Part shown: piece by piece, positions 48,513 through 56,627 of the stretch
How positions within the stretch are numbered: the stretch's first letter is position 1
How the letters are laid out: every line of letters starts with the position of its first letter
NCBI RefSeq assembly: GCF_002250705.1
Contig: NZ_NMVP01000012.1
Coordinates: 124,001-188,000 of the forward strand
From: Enemella evansiae
Lineage (GTDB): Bacteria; Actinomycetota; Actinomycetes; Propionibacteriales; Propionibacteriaceae
Direction: 5' to 3'
DNA length: 64,000 bases
Made by a program: the position numbers and the translations under genes
The notes under the pieces: generated by a model
What the model was told of the DNA's origin: nothing
The model's input: only the letters and a program-made list of their open reading frames with translations
Database searches by the model: none

Positions 48513-51399
48513 CAGGTACCTCTTCAAGTCCTCGATCGGGTGAGTAGTGCAGGTGGATCGGTTTGTTCGTGTCGGCAAAAATTGTGGTCTCCAAGACGTT
48601 GCTCCCTTCGTGGGTCTGGTGCATAGGAAGTATCGATTGCCCTTTGATGAGCCGATGCCGGGGCAGTACCCAACCCTTGACGACGCCCTTGTCAAGTGCG
48701 GTGATCAATGCCGTCAGTCGAACAGGGTCGATGGTCACCGAGGGAGGCAACTTGACCGTCCAGGTTGCGATGCGGTGTGCCAACTGGTCATCGGGGAGGC
48801 TGCTGGTGTCGAGCGTGCCACCATCCGACATCCAAGGCGGAACAATCGCACGACTTCCGTCTGGCTCAAGCGGGATCACGATCACCTCTAGGGAGGGTTT
48901 GGCGTCGCGCACCATGGCGCCGAGGTACGCCTCGCTGGAATCGGTCACGAGATGCAACCAGTGGCCGAGATTGTCACCTTCGCCGTCTTCGGGATCCCAG
49001 TCGCCAAGGGCGTACCGTTGGGCGTTCGCCTGTCGAGTCCGAACCTCGGCAGAGTGCTTCTCTGCAGCATCGGCCAACTCGGCAGCCTGTGCCTCATCAC
49101 CGCCGAGGTCCTCACCCCCGAGGGCACGCTGCACCAACGGGGCAATGTCACCGGGGATCCCCAGCTCGCCCCCATGTTGATCGAGTACGCGGGCCGTGCG
49201 CAGCAGGTGATGGCCTCCGTACACGAACTTCGACCCTCCGGTGCCTGTCGGTAACGCGCCCGCTCTGTCCGCAATCAGGTACGCCCGTGCATCAGCGAGC
49301 CCCGCAGGACGCGTGCGCCACTGGTGTCGATGGAGTCTCCCGACGCGCTGGAAGAGCAAGTCCATCGGCGCCAGATCGGTGATCAGCACGTCGAAATCGA
49401 CGTCCAGTGATTGCTCGACGACCTGGGTGGCAACGACGATCGACCGCTCAGGCCGAGTCCCGAGGCCCGCCCTCGGCCCGTAGAGTCGCCGAAGCTCGGC
49501 GTCATTCTGGGCGCGATCGACAGCCAGGAACCGAGAGTGGGCCAGCGTGACGGGAGCGATTTCACGCGTGCGCAGTAGATCGGCGATCCTCTGGGCGTCC
49601 TTGACCGTGTTCCGAACTACCAGTGCGCAACCGCCGTCGGCCAAGTTCTGTTCGAGCAGGTCCGCCAGGTGATCGTCGTCCTCGTCGATCCATTCCCATT
49701 GGACGCTGCGCGGGCGGGAACTGTCCTCGACCACCTGTGATGACATGCGCGTGCGAGCCGCGTCGATCCAGGTCAGTTGCGGATAACCCTCGGATTCACA
49801 GGTCGTGTCGACACCTGGGGCGTACGCCCGAAGCATGGCGTGTTTCCGCTCGGTCGTCAGCGTCGCGGACAGCAGGATGACGGGCACGCCGTAGAGCCCG
49901 AGCCAGCCGAGAACCGTGTCCAGGTAGACATTCATGAAGTCATCGCTGGAATGACACTCATCGATCACCACGACCTTGCCGGCAAACGCGAGGTGTCGAA
50001 GCATCAGGTGTTTCTGCTGCAGGCCGGCCATCAATAGCTGGTCGATGGTGCCGATTCCGAAGCTGGCGAGCAGGCGACGCTTGCGCCCCCGGAACCATTG
50101 ATGCGCGACGGCATTGACCAAGCGGTCCGCACACTCGTCCTCCTCGTCGTGTACGCCTGCGGTTCCTCCCGACCGCTCTATCTCTCGCTCGAAATCGTCA
50201 AATGCGGTTACGTGGGCGGCATAGTCCTCATTGAGCGAGGCCTTCCCGTGAGCCAAGGTCATGGACCATGCCGGTACATCCTCGGGTGGCTGCGGGAGCT
50301 TTTCCAGCCACGGAAGCATTCTGCTGAACATGCCGTCGGTGGTGGCCTGCGTCGGAAGCGCTACGAACAGGCCTTGGGCGCCCCACTTGGCGGCCAGTAT
50401 CTCGGCAGCGACGAACGCGGCCTCGGTCTTGCCCGAGCCCATCTCGGATTCGATGAAAAGGAGCCCGATGTCATTGTTGGACACCAGGTCGACCAGGTCT
50501 CGCTGCAGTGGCCGAGGTGTTCGATCCTCCCAGCCGTCGAAGCGTGACCGATAGAGTTCACTCGCCGGCAGGATCGGCACCGTCGGCGACCATGAGTGAG
50601 GCATGCCGACCTCGCCCCAACCCGCGTCCCAACGTTCGGCGCAGGTGTCTGGGCTCGGCAACTCCGGGCTCAGGTCGTCGTCGGTCATTCTGAGTGGGAA
50701 GTAGTCCTGATTGCTCGCCAACCAGTCGGCCATGATGACGAGGCCGCACATCCCTACCAAAGTGGGCAAGGGCACGGATACCCCATCCCACGATCGGAAC
50801 CGATCGGAGACCCCTCGCTCGGCATCCAGCCAGTCGAGCAGCTCCGTCCTCACCCGACTCCACTCGTCCCCACCGAGGGCCGCCTTCCGTGCTCTCAACT
50901 TCGAGAGCCTCCCCGCGGCCGGGCGGCCGTGGTGGGCCCCGACGACTGACGCCAGTTGCTTGGCGAGTACGTCATCGATGTCGTTATCGCGGAGCCACTC
51001 CTCCAATGCGAGGTAACTGACCGTGGCATGGGGCAGGTGCTTTCGATCGTTCTTCAGGAGATCCATCACCGCGCAGGGCAACCCTTGCTGACGTGCCCGT
51101 TCAGCGAAGGTCTCCACCTGCGCGACGAAGACGGGGGAGGCCTTGCCAACATCATGGGCGGCGGCGAGGAACACGAACAGCGCCCGAGCGTCGATCTCTC
51201 CGCCCGGAAACGCCTCACCCCAACGAACCCGAATGCCGGGCGCCAGCCACTGATCCCACAGTCGCTCGGCCATCGCAGCCGAGTCGAGCATGTGCTGATT
51301 CAGCGGCAGCCACTCACGGGCACGATTTCCTGATTTCGCCCACACGCAGCGGGCTTGTGGGCTCAGACTGTCATCAACGCCTGCGAAGGTCTCGTCCAT
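48493..51399 (-). CDS. cas3: CRISPR-associated nuclease-helicase Cas3
   Basis: 968 residues. N-terminal HD nuclease (about 1-260): 'LFVFLAAAHDVGKASPVFVA' with the HD pair and 'SVVGAHHGRPAAG'. SF2 helicase (about 290-750): Walker A 'FIESEMGSGKTEAAFVAAEI', 'ALPTQATTDGMFSRM', DECH box 'VVVIDECHSSDDFM', motif III 'ILLSATLT' and motif VI 'LFQRVGRLHRH'. The C-terminal domain (about 780-968) is complete. It degrades target DNA marked by Cascade. First gene of the cas operon; the gap 51400-51509 should hold its promoter (TTGACG at about 51457 on the minus strand is a weak -35 candidate). It overlaps cse1 by 20 nt. Confidence 0.96.
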   Translation of the reverse strand: MDETFAGVDDSLSPQARCVWAKSGNRAREWLPLNQHMLDSAAMAERLWDQWLAPGIRVRWGEAFPGGEIDARALFVFLAAAHDVGKASPVFVAQVETFAERARQQGLPCAVMDLLKNDRKHLPHATVSYLALEEWLRDNDIDDVLAKQLASVVGAHHGRPAAGRLSKLRARKAALGGDEWSRVRTELLDWLDAERGVSDRFRSWDGVSVPLPTLVGMCGLVIMADWLASNQDYFPLRMTDDDLSPELPSPDTCAERWDAGWGEVGMPHSWSPTVPILPASELYRSRFDGWEDRTPRPLQRDLVDLVSNNDIGLLFIESEMGSGKTEAAFVAAEILAAKWGAQGLFVALPTQATTDGMFSRMLPWLEKLPQPPEDVPAWSMTLAHGKASLNEDYAAHVTAFDDFEREIERSGGTAGVHDEEDECADRLVNAVAHQWFRGRKRRLLASFGIGTIDQLLMAGLQQKHLMLRHLAFAGKVVVIDECHSSDDFMNVYLDTVLGWLGLYGVPVILLSATLTTERKHAMLRAYAPGVDTTCESEGYPQLTWIDAARTRMSSQVVEDSSRPRSVQWEWIDEDDDHLADLLEQNLADGGCALVVRNTVKDAQRIADLLRTREIAPVTLAHSRFLAVDRAQNDAELRRLYGPRAGLGTRPERSIVVATQVVEQSLDVDFDVLITDLAPMDLLFQRVGRLHRHQWRTRPAGLADARAYLIADRAGALPTGTGGSKFVYGGHHLLRTARVLDQHGGELGIPGDIAPLVQRALGGEDLGGDEAQAAELADAAEKHSAEVRTRQANAQRYALGDWDPEDGEGDNLGHWLHLVTDSSEAYLGAMVRDAKPSLEVIVIPLEPDGSRAIVPPWMSDGGTLDTSSLPDDQLAHRIATWTVKLPPSVTIDPVRLTALITALDKGVVKGWVLPRHRLIKGQSILPMHQTHEGSNVLETTIFADTNKPIHLHYSPDRGLEEVPDELQSR

Positions 51400-51509
51400 G
51401 AGATGTCTCCCGGGGGTGGGGGTGACCTACAGCATCGCCCAGTGCCAGCATCGACGTCAATGGCCTGGCAAAACTTTCTACTAAAGCCTTAGAGTTTCGA
51501 GAAGAAGCG

Positions 51510-52227
51510 GGATCATCCCCGCTCACGCGGGGAGCACTCTGACACCCGTGCGGTGGCCAAGCTCTCAACCAAAGCCGGGTCATCCCGCTCCACCACCCAA
51601 TGCTGTGCACCTGGGCAGCGCAGGAGACCCTACTCGCCTGATCCTGAGGGATCATCCCCGCCCTCGCGGGGAGCACGGCCATCAACTCAGCCGGATACGA
51701 GGGCAGCATGGATCATCCCCGCTCTCGCGGGGAGCACCCCTCGTGCTGTGCTGATGCGTATTGCTCGTATGGATCATCCCCGCTCTCGCGGGGAGCACAT
51801 CGCCGGGCCGTTGGCCTTGTCCTCGATCAACGGATCATCCCCGCTCTCGCGGGGAGCACCGGATCAACTGGTCGATGTCCTTGGCGGTCCGCGGATCATC
51901 CCCGCTCTCGCGGGGAGCACCTCCGGGGACCTCGGTGCTTCGCGGTAGATCCGCGGATCATCCCCGCTCTCGCGGGGAGCACCGGCGCGGCCGGGTCACC
52001 GATCGAGACCTGATAGGGATCATCCCCGCTCTCGCGGGGAGCACACATCGAGCAGCTCCCCGACTGGCAGACACTCAGGATCATCCCCGCTCTCGCGGGG
52101 AGCACGTGGTTCCGTGGCTCGCGTTCGTCGATGTGGGAGGATCATCCCCGCTCTCGCGGGGAGCACCCCCAGACCTGACCGACAACCCAGTCGGACGCTG
52201 GATCATCCCCGCTCTCGCGGGGAGCAC
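51510..52227 (-). CRISPR. CRISPR array 2, type I-E, 11 intact repeats plus one decayed
   Basis: Intact repeats start at 51510, 51649, 51710, 51771, 51832, 51893, 51955, 52017, 52078, 52139 and 52200. The consensus differs from array 1 in the loop (CCCCGCTCTCGCGGGG instead of CCCCGCTCGCGCGGGG), so crRNAs from both should be processed by the same Cas6e. Spacers are 33-34 nt. The leftmost repeat has CTCACGCG, as in the leftmost repeat of array 1. Between it and 51649 lies a decayed repeat (about 51577, GGGTCATCCCGCTC). The 51649 repeat is also a variant (CGCCCTCGCG). The leader lies at the right (52228-52275), so transcription is on the minus strand toward cas3. Confidence 0.96.
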
Positions 52228-52275
52228 ACTTCCTGACAAGGGATTACACCATCTCCACGACGAACCTGAATTCAC
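52228..52275 (-). promoter_or_regulatory. CRISPR array 2 leader, proximal part
   Basis: Minus-strand reading ends CCCTTGTCAGGAAGT at the first repeat and begins GTGAATT exactly 48 nt away, as in array 1. The bases between the two blocks are not conserved except GGTG-AA before CCCTTG. The remaining 52276-52422 stretch up to the next plus-strand gene has no recognisable gene and probably holds the array promoter. Confidence 0.8.
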
Positions 52276-52422
52276 TTCTCGAATCCCTGCACCGCCACAC
52301 CCGGTCGGTTTGGACGACACAGTGGCATACCGACCCCATCCGGCTCGCGCACCCGAAAGACGGCAGGCTGGCCAGGCCGTCACCGATCAGCTCGCCCAGC
52401 TCGCCCAATCTAGTCTTCGGCC

Positions 52423-53049
52423 ATGAGCCTGGTCCCGGTCGACCTCGACAATCCCGCGAACCTCAATCACCGCTGGGCGTCATTGGCTGCGCTGTACGCG
52501 GCTCAGGGATATGACGACACGTACGGCCGCGGGCGGATCCGGCACTGTCACGACGGCGGCGGCAACTGGGCCCGGATGGCGCTCCTGCCGGGTGGGCGAG
52601 CGATCCTCTTCGGCAGGGATCATGAGTACAGCGAGACCTACTGGGAGGGATCCGCCGAATACTTCGAGGAGCCGGAGACCGACCTGCTCACCGGTACACC
52701 CCAATGGTGGGGCGAGGCGCTCAACGAGCACCGCGAGGGCGGTGAAGAGGACTGGATCGGTTTCATCTACGGCTGGGAGAACGGCCAATGGTTGCGCGCA
52801 CCGTACGACGTCGACGACGGGTTCGAGGGCGTCCTGCCGTCCAGGGACCACGACTCCACGGTGGAGCACATCACCGAATGGCTGACCGAGCTCGCGGAAC
52901 CCTCGACGGTCCCCGATCGCGGCGCGATCGAGAAGTTGGTCCAGGCCGGCCCCGAGGTGACCGTCGAGCAGCTCGCCGCCACGTTCCCATCGCACTGGGA
53001 CCTGGACGCCGGTGTCACCGCCGCGCGAGCCTTCCGCCTACCGGAGTGA
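52423..53049 (+). CDS. Hypothetical acidic protein
   Basis: 208 residues, Trp- and acid-rich, soluble. 'NLNHRWASLAALYAAQGY' at the N-terminus, 'GNWARMALLPGGRAILFGRD' and 'EDWIGFIYGWENGQWLRAPY' suggest a compact beta-rich domain; the C-terminal third is helical ('AIEKLVQAGPEVTVEQLAAT'). Similar proteins are known from actinobacteria without function. It starts 195 bp from CRISPR array 2 and converges on the LLM gene, and nothing ties it to CRISPR. Confidence 0.65.
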   Translation: MSLVPVDLDNPANLNHRWASLAALYAAQGYDDTYGRGRIRHCHDGGGNWARMALLPGGRAILFGRDHEYSETYWEGSAEYFEEPETDLLTGTPQWWGEALNEHREGGEEDWIGFIYGWENGQWLRAPYDVDDGFEGVLPSRDHDSTVEHITEWLTELAEPSTVPDRGAIEKLVQAGPEVTVEQLAATFPSHWDLDAGVTAARAFRLPE

Positions 53050-53062
53050 TCCGCCCGAAAGC

Positions 53063-54151
53063 TCAGCGCACCTCGCGCAACAGCGGTACCACGCGCTCAC
53101 CGAACGTGGTGGTGATCTTGCGTACCACCTCGTACGGGTGGCCGAATGGCAGCGCGAGGATGGCCTCGTCGGCAGCCTGCAGTGCCACATCGCCGGCGAG
53201 GAACTTGGCGACGACCTCGGGAGCGTCGGCGACGACGCGGCCGAACATCGCGCGACGGCCGCCCAGCGGGGCGCCGCCCTCGCGGAGCATCGCCTCCTGA
53301 CGGGTGCGGTCCCGATCGATCAGATATTGGAAGTCGACCAGGTCGCGCTGATCGGTCACCGGTAGCACCTGCCGGCTCGCCGACACATGCCCGTCCCCGT
53401 GCCCGGCCTCCCGGCTCGCGGCCCGATAGGCGTCGATCACCTCGAGCTGCAGTTCCTCGAAGGAGCGCCCCGTACCGTCGGTCGGCGCCAGGGTGGAGAC
53501 CTGCAGTCCGATCCCGAGCCGGCCGGCCATCTCGGCGCTCGTCACCGAACCCGCACCATAGGCGAGCCGGGAGCGTACCGTCGGCGCCTGCGGACGCACC
53601 ACCAGCTCGGTGCCCTCGTCCTCGGTCTCGAAGAACTCATCGGCCACCGAGACGACCTCACCGTCGAGGAATGAGATCACATCCCCGAGCGTCGCATCGA
53701 CCTTCTCCCGGACATCACCCACCGCACCGAAGGCGCGCACGTTCACCGCGTCCTGCTTGGCGTACCCCGACCCCATGCCGATGTGCAGCCGCCCACCGGT
53801 GAGCAGATCGGTCGTGGCGATGTCCTCGGCGAGCCGGCCGGCGTTCTCGAACCGCAGCGGGATCAGCGCGGTACCGAGCCGCAGCGCACTGGTCCGCATG
53901 CCGACAGCGGCCAGGAAGGGCAGGGGTGCGGAGAGGTACGCCTGCAGGTGCCGGTGCCGCACGTAGCCGGCATCGAGCCCCATCCCCTCGGCGCGCTGGA
54001 AGAGGTCGATGCCGTCGTCCAGGCCCTGGGAACGCGTCCCGCTGCGCGCGATCCCGGTGTGATCCACGAAGGCGAGGAAGCCCATCGCCTTGTCGCCGAT
54101 CGAACCGGACGCGGCCGCGGGTGCTGGTGTCGTCTCGACATCACTGGTCAT
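53063..54151 (-). CDS. LLM-class flavin-dependent oxidoreductase
   Basis: 362 residues, luciferase-like TIM barrel. Evidence: 'LFQRAEGMGLDAGYVRHRHL' (strand and helix 1), 'LRLGTALIPLRFENAGRLAE' and 'LLTGGRLHIGMGSGYAKQD' (the DxLSxGRxxxGxGxG-type motif of FMN/F420 enzymes), and a C-terminal 'LPFGHPYEVVRKITTTFGER'. Substrate cannot be predicted; either reduced FMN or F420 may be used. The N-terminal 'MTSDVETTPAPAAASGSIGD' is a disordered extension and the real start may be further in. Single gene. Confidence 0.87.
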   Translation of the reverse strand: MTSDVETTPAPAAASGSIGDKAMGFLAFVDHTGIARSGTRSQGLDDGIDLFQRAEGMGLDAGYVRHRHLQAYLSAPLPFLAAVGMRTSALRLGTALIPLRFENAGRLAEDIATTDLLTGGRLHIGMGSGYAKQDAVNVRAFGAVGDVREKVDATLGDVISFLDGEVVSVADEFFETEDEGTELVVRPQAPTVRSRLAYGAGSVTSAEMAGRLGIGLQVSTLAPTDGTGRSFEELQLEVIDAYRAASREAGHGDGHVSASRQVLPVTDQRDLVDFQYLIDRDRTRQEAMLREGGAPLGGRRAMFGRVVADAPEVVAKFLAGDVALQAADEAILALPFGHPYEVVRKITTTFGERVVPLLREVR

Positions 54152-54237
54152 GGAGGAGGAACACCCGGGTCGAGTGAGTTTGTTCCGAACCGCTGACCTC
54201 AGTCAACCTGTCCTGGCCGTGCCATACCTGAGGGCGG

Positions 54238-54549
54238 TCAGCGCATGGCGCTCTGCGCCGAGTAGTGAACGACGACCGCCCCTCCGGTGGCGTAGTTGGC
54301 AACGTCGGCAGCGACCTGCCTGCCTACGGCGGACTGTCTCGACTCGATCATCGCTGCCTCGTCTGCGAAGTCCGCCTCGAACACAGCGAAGTAGGGCGTT
54401 TCGCCCACGGTTGATGCCACGTCGAAGCTGTAGCGGCATGCGAGCAACCCGGGCATCTGTCTGACCAGGGGTAAGTGGTTATTCACGTAGTACGCGCGGA
54501 ACTGCTCGGGATCGACGGGTTCGGGATACAGGACCAAGAGTTTGTGCAT
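54238..54549 (-). CDS. EthD-domain protein
   Basis: 103 residues, a dimeric alpha/beta-barrel fold of the EthD type: 'KLLVLYPEPVDPEQFRAYYV', 'NNHLPLVRQMPGLLACRYSF' and 'FAVFEADFADEAAM'. EthD-like proteins accompany catabolic or polyketide enzymes and bind small hydrophobic compounds. The ATG at 54549 overlaps the TetR stop by one base (TGATG). Last gene of the alpha/beta-hydrolase-TetR-EthD operon, so it may act on the same compound as the hydrolase. Confidence 0.82.
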   Translation of the reverse strand: MHKLLVLYPEPVDPEQFRAYYVNNHLPLVRQMPGLLACRYSFDVASTVGETPYFAVFEADFADEAAMIESRQSAVGRQVAADVANYATGGAVVVHYSAQSAMR

Positions 54550-55157
54550 CAAGACCTCCGATCGATTGGTCGCTTCTCATCGTGGGGCGGATGGCCTCCG
54601 CCGCCCAAGCCGCGGTCGATGAAGTCGGTCAGGTACTCGACGCTGTCCGCAACGTTCGCATCCCAGTGGAATGCGTTCTCGGCTTCGAGCTGAGCAAATC
54701 CGTGGACGGTGCACCGCACGGTCCGCACTGCGTGGTCGAGGTCGGCTTCGGCGATGTCGTAACCGGCCAGGGCGGCACGCAGGCACGTCACCACTCGGGT
54801 GGAGGCGGCCAACAACGGATCACTCTGGTCTCCCAGCTCCTCGCGCAAGGTGGCCGCATACATGCCCGGATGCGACCGAAGGTAGGTGCGCGTACTGGCG
54901 AGAATCGCCCGAACTGCGTCCTTACGGGAGGAGCCTTGTATTGCTTCCTCCAGCAGCTCGGCCATCTGGTTCATCCCGCGCACGGCAATCGCGTGGCGCA
55001 GGCCTCCCAACCTGTCAATGTGCTTGTACAGCGCGGGTGTTCGCACACCGAGGCGTTCGGCCAGCGAGGCCATACTGAGACTGTCGAGGCCGACTTCGTC
55101 GGCCAGTGAGCAACCGGCTTCGACAACGGCAGCAGTGGTGAGTCCGGCTCTAGGCAT
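54549..55157 (-). CDS. TetR-family transcriptional regulator
   Basis: 202 residues. The N-terminal HTH 'LTTAAVVEAGCSLADEVGLD' and 'LSMASLAERLGVRTPALYKH' (about 6-50) is followed by a ligand-binding helical domain (about 70-195) of the WHG/TetR_C type ('GFAQLEAENAFHWDANVADS'). ATG 55157 lies 8 nt inside the end of the hydrolase gene. It is likely to control its own operon through the AT-rich region upstream of the hydrolase (56005-56060). Confidence 0.88.
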   Translation of the reverse strand: MPRAGLTTAAVVEAGCSLADEVGLDSLSMASLAERLGVRTPALYKHIDRLGGLRHAIAVRGMNQMAELLEEAIQGSSRKDAVRAILASTRTYLRSHPGMYAATLREELGDQSDPLLAASTRVVTCLRAALAGYDIAEADLDHAVRTVRCTVHGFAQLEAENAFHWDANVADSVEYLTDFIDRGLGGGGHPPHDEKRPIDRRS

Positions 55158-56004
55158 GCAGGGCATTCTGCAGGAAAGCGATCGCCGCATCGGCGGTCTG
55201 TTCGGGGTACTGGGCGTGCGGGTAGTGCCCGGCTCCATCGATCATCGCGATCCGCCCGACGCCGGGCGGCATGGCCTCCACGATGCCGGCGGCTTCTGCG
55301 GGAGGATCAGCGAAGTCGGAGTCGTCGGTACCCATGATGATCAACGCAGGACAGCGGACCTCGGCCAAGGACTCCGCCGCGTCCGTCGGCCGCGACTGCA
55401 GCATCGCGCGTGCCGCAACCATTCGGCCCGGCTCTCGCAGGTTGTCCAGAAGAGCCGGGAGCCACTCGTCCCAGTCAGCTGGCTTCACCCCGGGATAGGC
55501 GACATCCAGGTACTTCGCCCACGTTCGCACACTTCCGGAGATGGCGAATCGCGCGAGGAGCAACGCACCCTTGCGGTAGGCGTGATCGTTGCGGATCAGC
55601 GCCCCCAGGCTGAAGGACGGTGGGCGAGTGAACGGTCCGATCTCGATGATCGCCCGGACCAGGTCGGGGCGGGTTGCCGCCGCGATCGTCGCCGATCCGC
55701 CGGAGAAGGACTGCCCGACCAGGACGGCGGGTTCGTCCAGAGACTCGATGACCGCTGCCAGGTCGTCCGCCGTGTCGCTGCGGCTGTAGGACGCCCACCC
55801 CGTGCTCGACTCGCCGTGACCGCGAAGATCAACCGTTGCCACCCGATATCCCGCGTCGACAAGAAGAGGGACCAGAAATCGATACGTCGCGCGGGTGTCC
55901 CCCAGGCCCGGTGACAGGACCACCAGTGGACCAGAGTCGGGACCCTGGAGCTCGGAGGCGATCCAACCGGTGTCACCGCGGCTGACATATCGGACATCTC
56001 GCAT
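55150..56004 (-). CDS. Alpha/beta hydrolase
   Basis: 284 residues. The oxyanion region 'LVVLSPGLGDTRATYRFLVP', 'VDLRGHGESS', nucleophile elbow 'LVGQSFSGGSATI' (G-x-S-x-G), Asp in 'ALIIMGTDDSDFADPP' and His in 'IDGAGHYPHAQYPEQ' make a complete catalytic triad. Such enzymes cleave esters, lactones or C-C bonds. AAGGAG precedes ATG 56004. First gene of a TetR-controlled operon. The promoter region has a marked AT-rich stretch (TTTTAAGTTAATGCTATTAT near 56035-56055), unusual for this genome. Confidence 0.88.
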   Translation of the reverse strand: MRDVRYVSRGDTGWIASELQGPDSGPLVVLSPGLGDTRATYRFLVPLLVDAGYRVATVDLRGHGESSTGWASYSRSDTADDLAAVIESLDEPAVLVGQSFSGGSATIAAATRPDLVRAIIEIGPFTRPPSFSLGALIRNDHAYRKGALLLARFAISGSVRTWAKYLDVAYPGVKPADWDEWLPALLDNLREPGRMVAARAMLQSRPTDAAESLAEVRCPALIIMGTDDSDFADPPAEAAGIVEAMPPGVGRIAMIDGAGHYPHAQYPEQTADAAIAFLQNALHA

Positions 56005-56126
56005 TTCGTTTCAACTCCTTGGTTACTCCCTATCACTTTTAAGTTAATGCTATTATCCAGATGACGCAACTGGCAATGGCTGAGAGCGAAAGACAGCAGG
56101 CCCTTCTCGTTGTTGCGCTCACCCGC

Positions 56127-56560
56127 CTAGGACCGCGAGAGTGGCGCGGCCCGGCGTACCACTTCCAGCTCGTCGTCGGACACCACCGCCCACGGCTGCC
56201 CCGGATCGAGCGGGCAGGAGTAGCGACCGTCAGCGGTCAGGAAGCCGTAGACGCCACCGCTCATCTCGGCCGGATCGAACAACCACGGTGGGTCGGCGTA
56301 CGGGGCCCCCTCGCTCGCCAGCCAGGCCACCTCGGCACCCTGCTCCACGATGGAACCGAGCATCCGGCGCAGCTCGGCCTGCCACGCGTCACCGGTCAAC
56401 CACGCGGCGACCGGTACGGTCCAGATGCTCACCTGCCACCCCTGCCCGGTGAGGTCGTGACGACGAGCCCGCGCGGCGGCGTCCAGCGCGGACGGTTGCG
56501 GATCGGCGTACGCCGGGAACAGTCCGTGGCACTCCGGGCCGCCACCTTGGCGGTGGCGGC
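56127..56560 (-). pseudogene. Hypothetical protein, probably missing its 5' end
   Basis: The frame ends at 56127. From the only start candidate (GTG 56432) it would give 101 residues ('VSIWTVPVAAWLTGDAWQAE' onward). Protein-like sequence in the same frame continues upstream without any start codon: 'CHGLFPAYADPQPSALDAAA' and 'RARRHDLTGQGWQ', up to about 56545, where it meets the hairpin downstream of clpB. The body is Trp-rich ('WLASEGAPYADPPWLFDP'). The gene thus looks cut at its 5' end by whatever placed clpB here. No family recognised. Confidence 0.5.
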
Positions 56561-56566
56561 CCGGAG
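56532..56566 (-). terminator. Hairpin terminator after clpB
   Basis: A perfect 15-bp stem CTCCGGGCCGCCACC (56532-56546) pairs with 56552-56566 around a 5-nt loop, about 62 nt past the clpB stop on the minus strand. No T-run follows. Confidence 0.8.
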
Positions 56567-56627
56567 GGCTTGTGATCGGACTCCTCTCGACACGGCCGCA
56601 AGCGGCCTACTCGAGGAGCGTGAGGCG

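Noticed and set aside
52423..53049. An anti-CRISPR or CRISPR accessory gene beside array 2
   Set aside because: It is on the opposite strand, separated by the leader, larger than typical anti-CRISPRs, and resembles general actinobacterial hypothetical proteins. Position alone is not enough.
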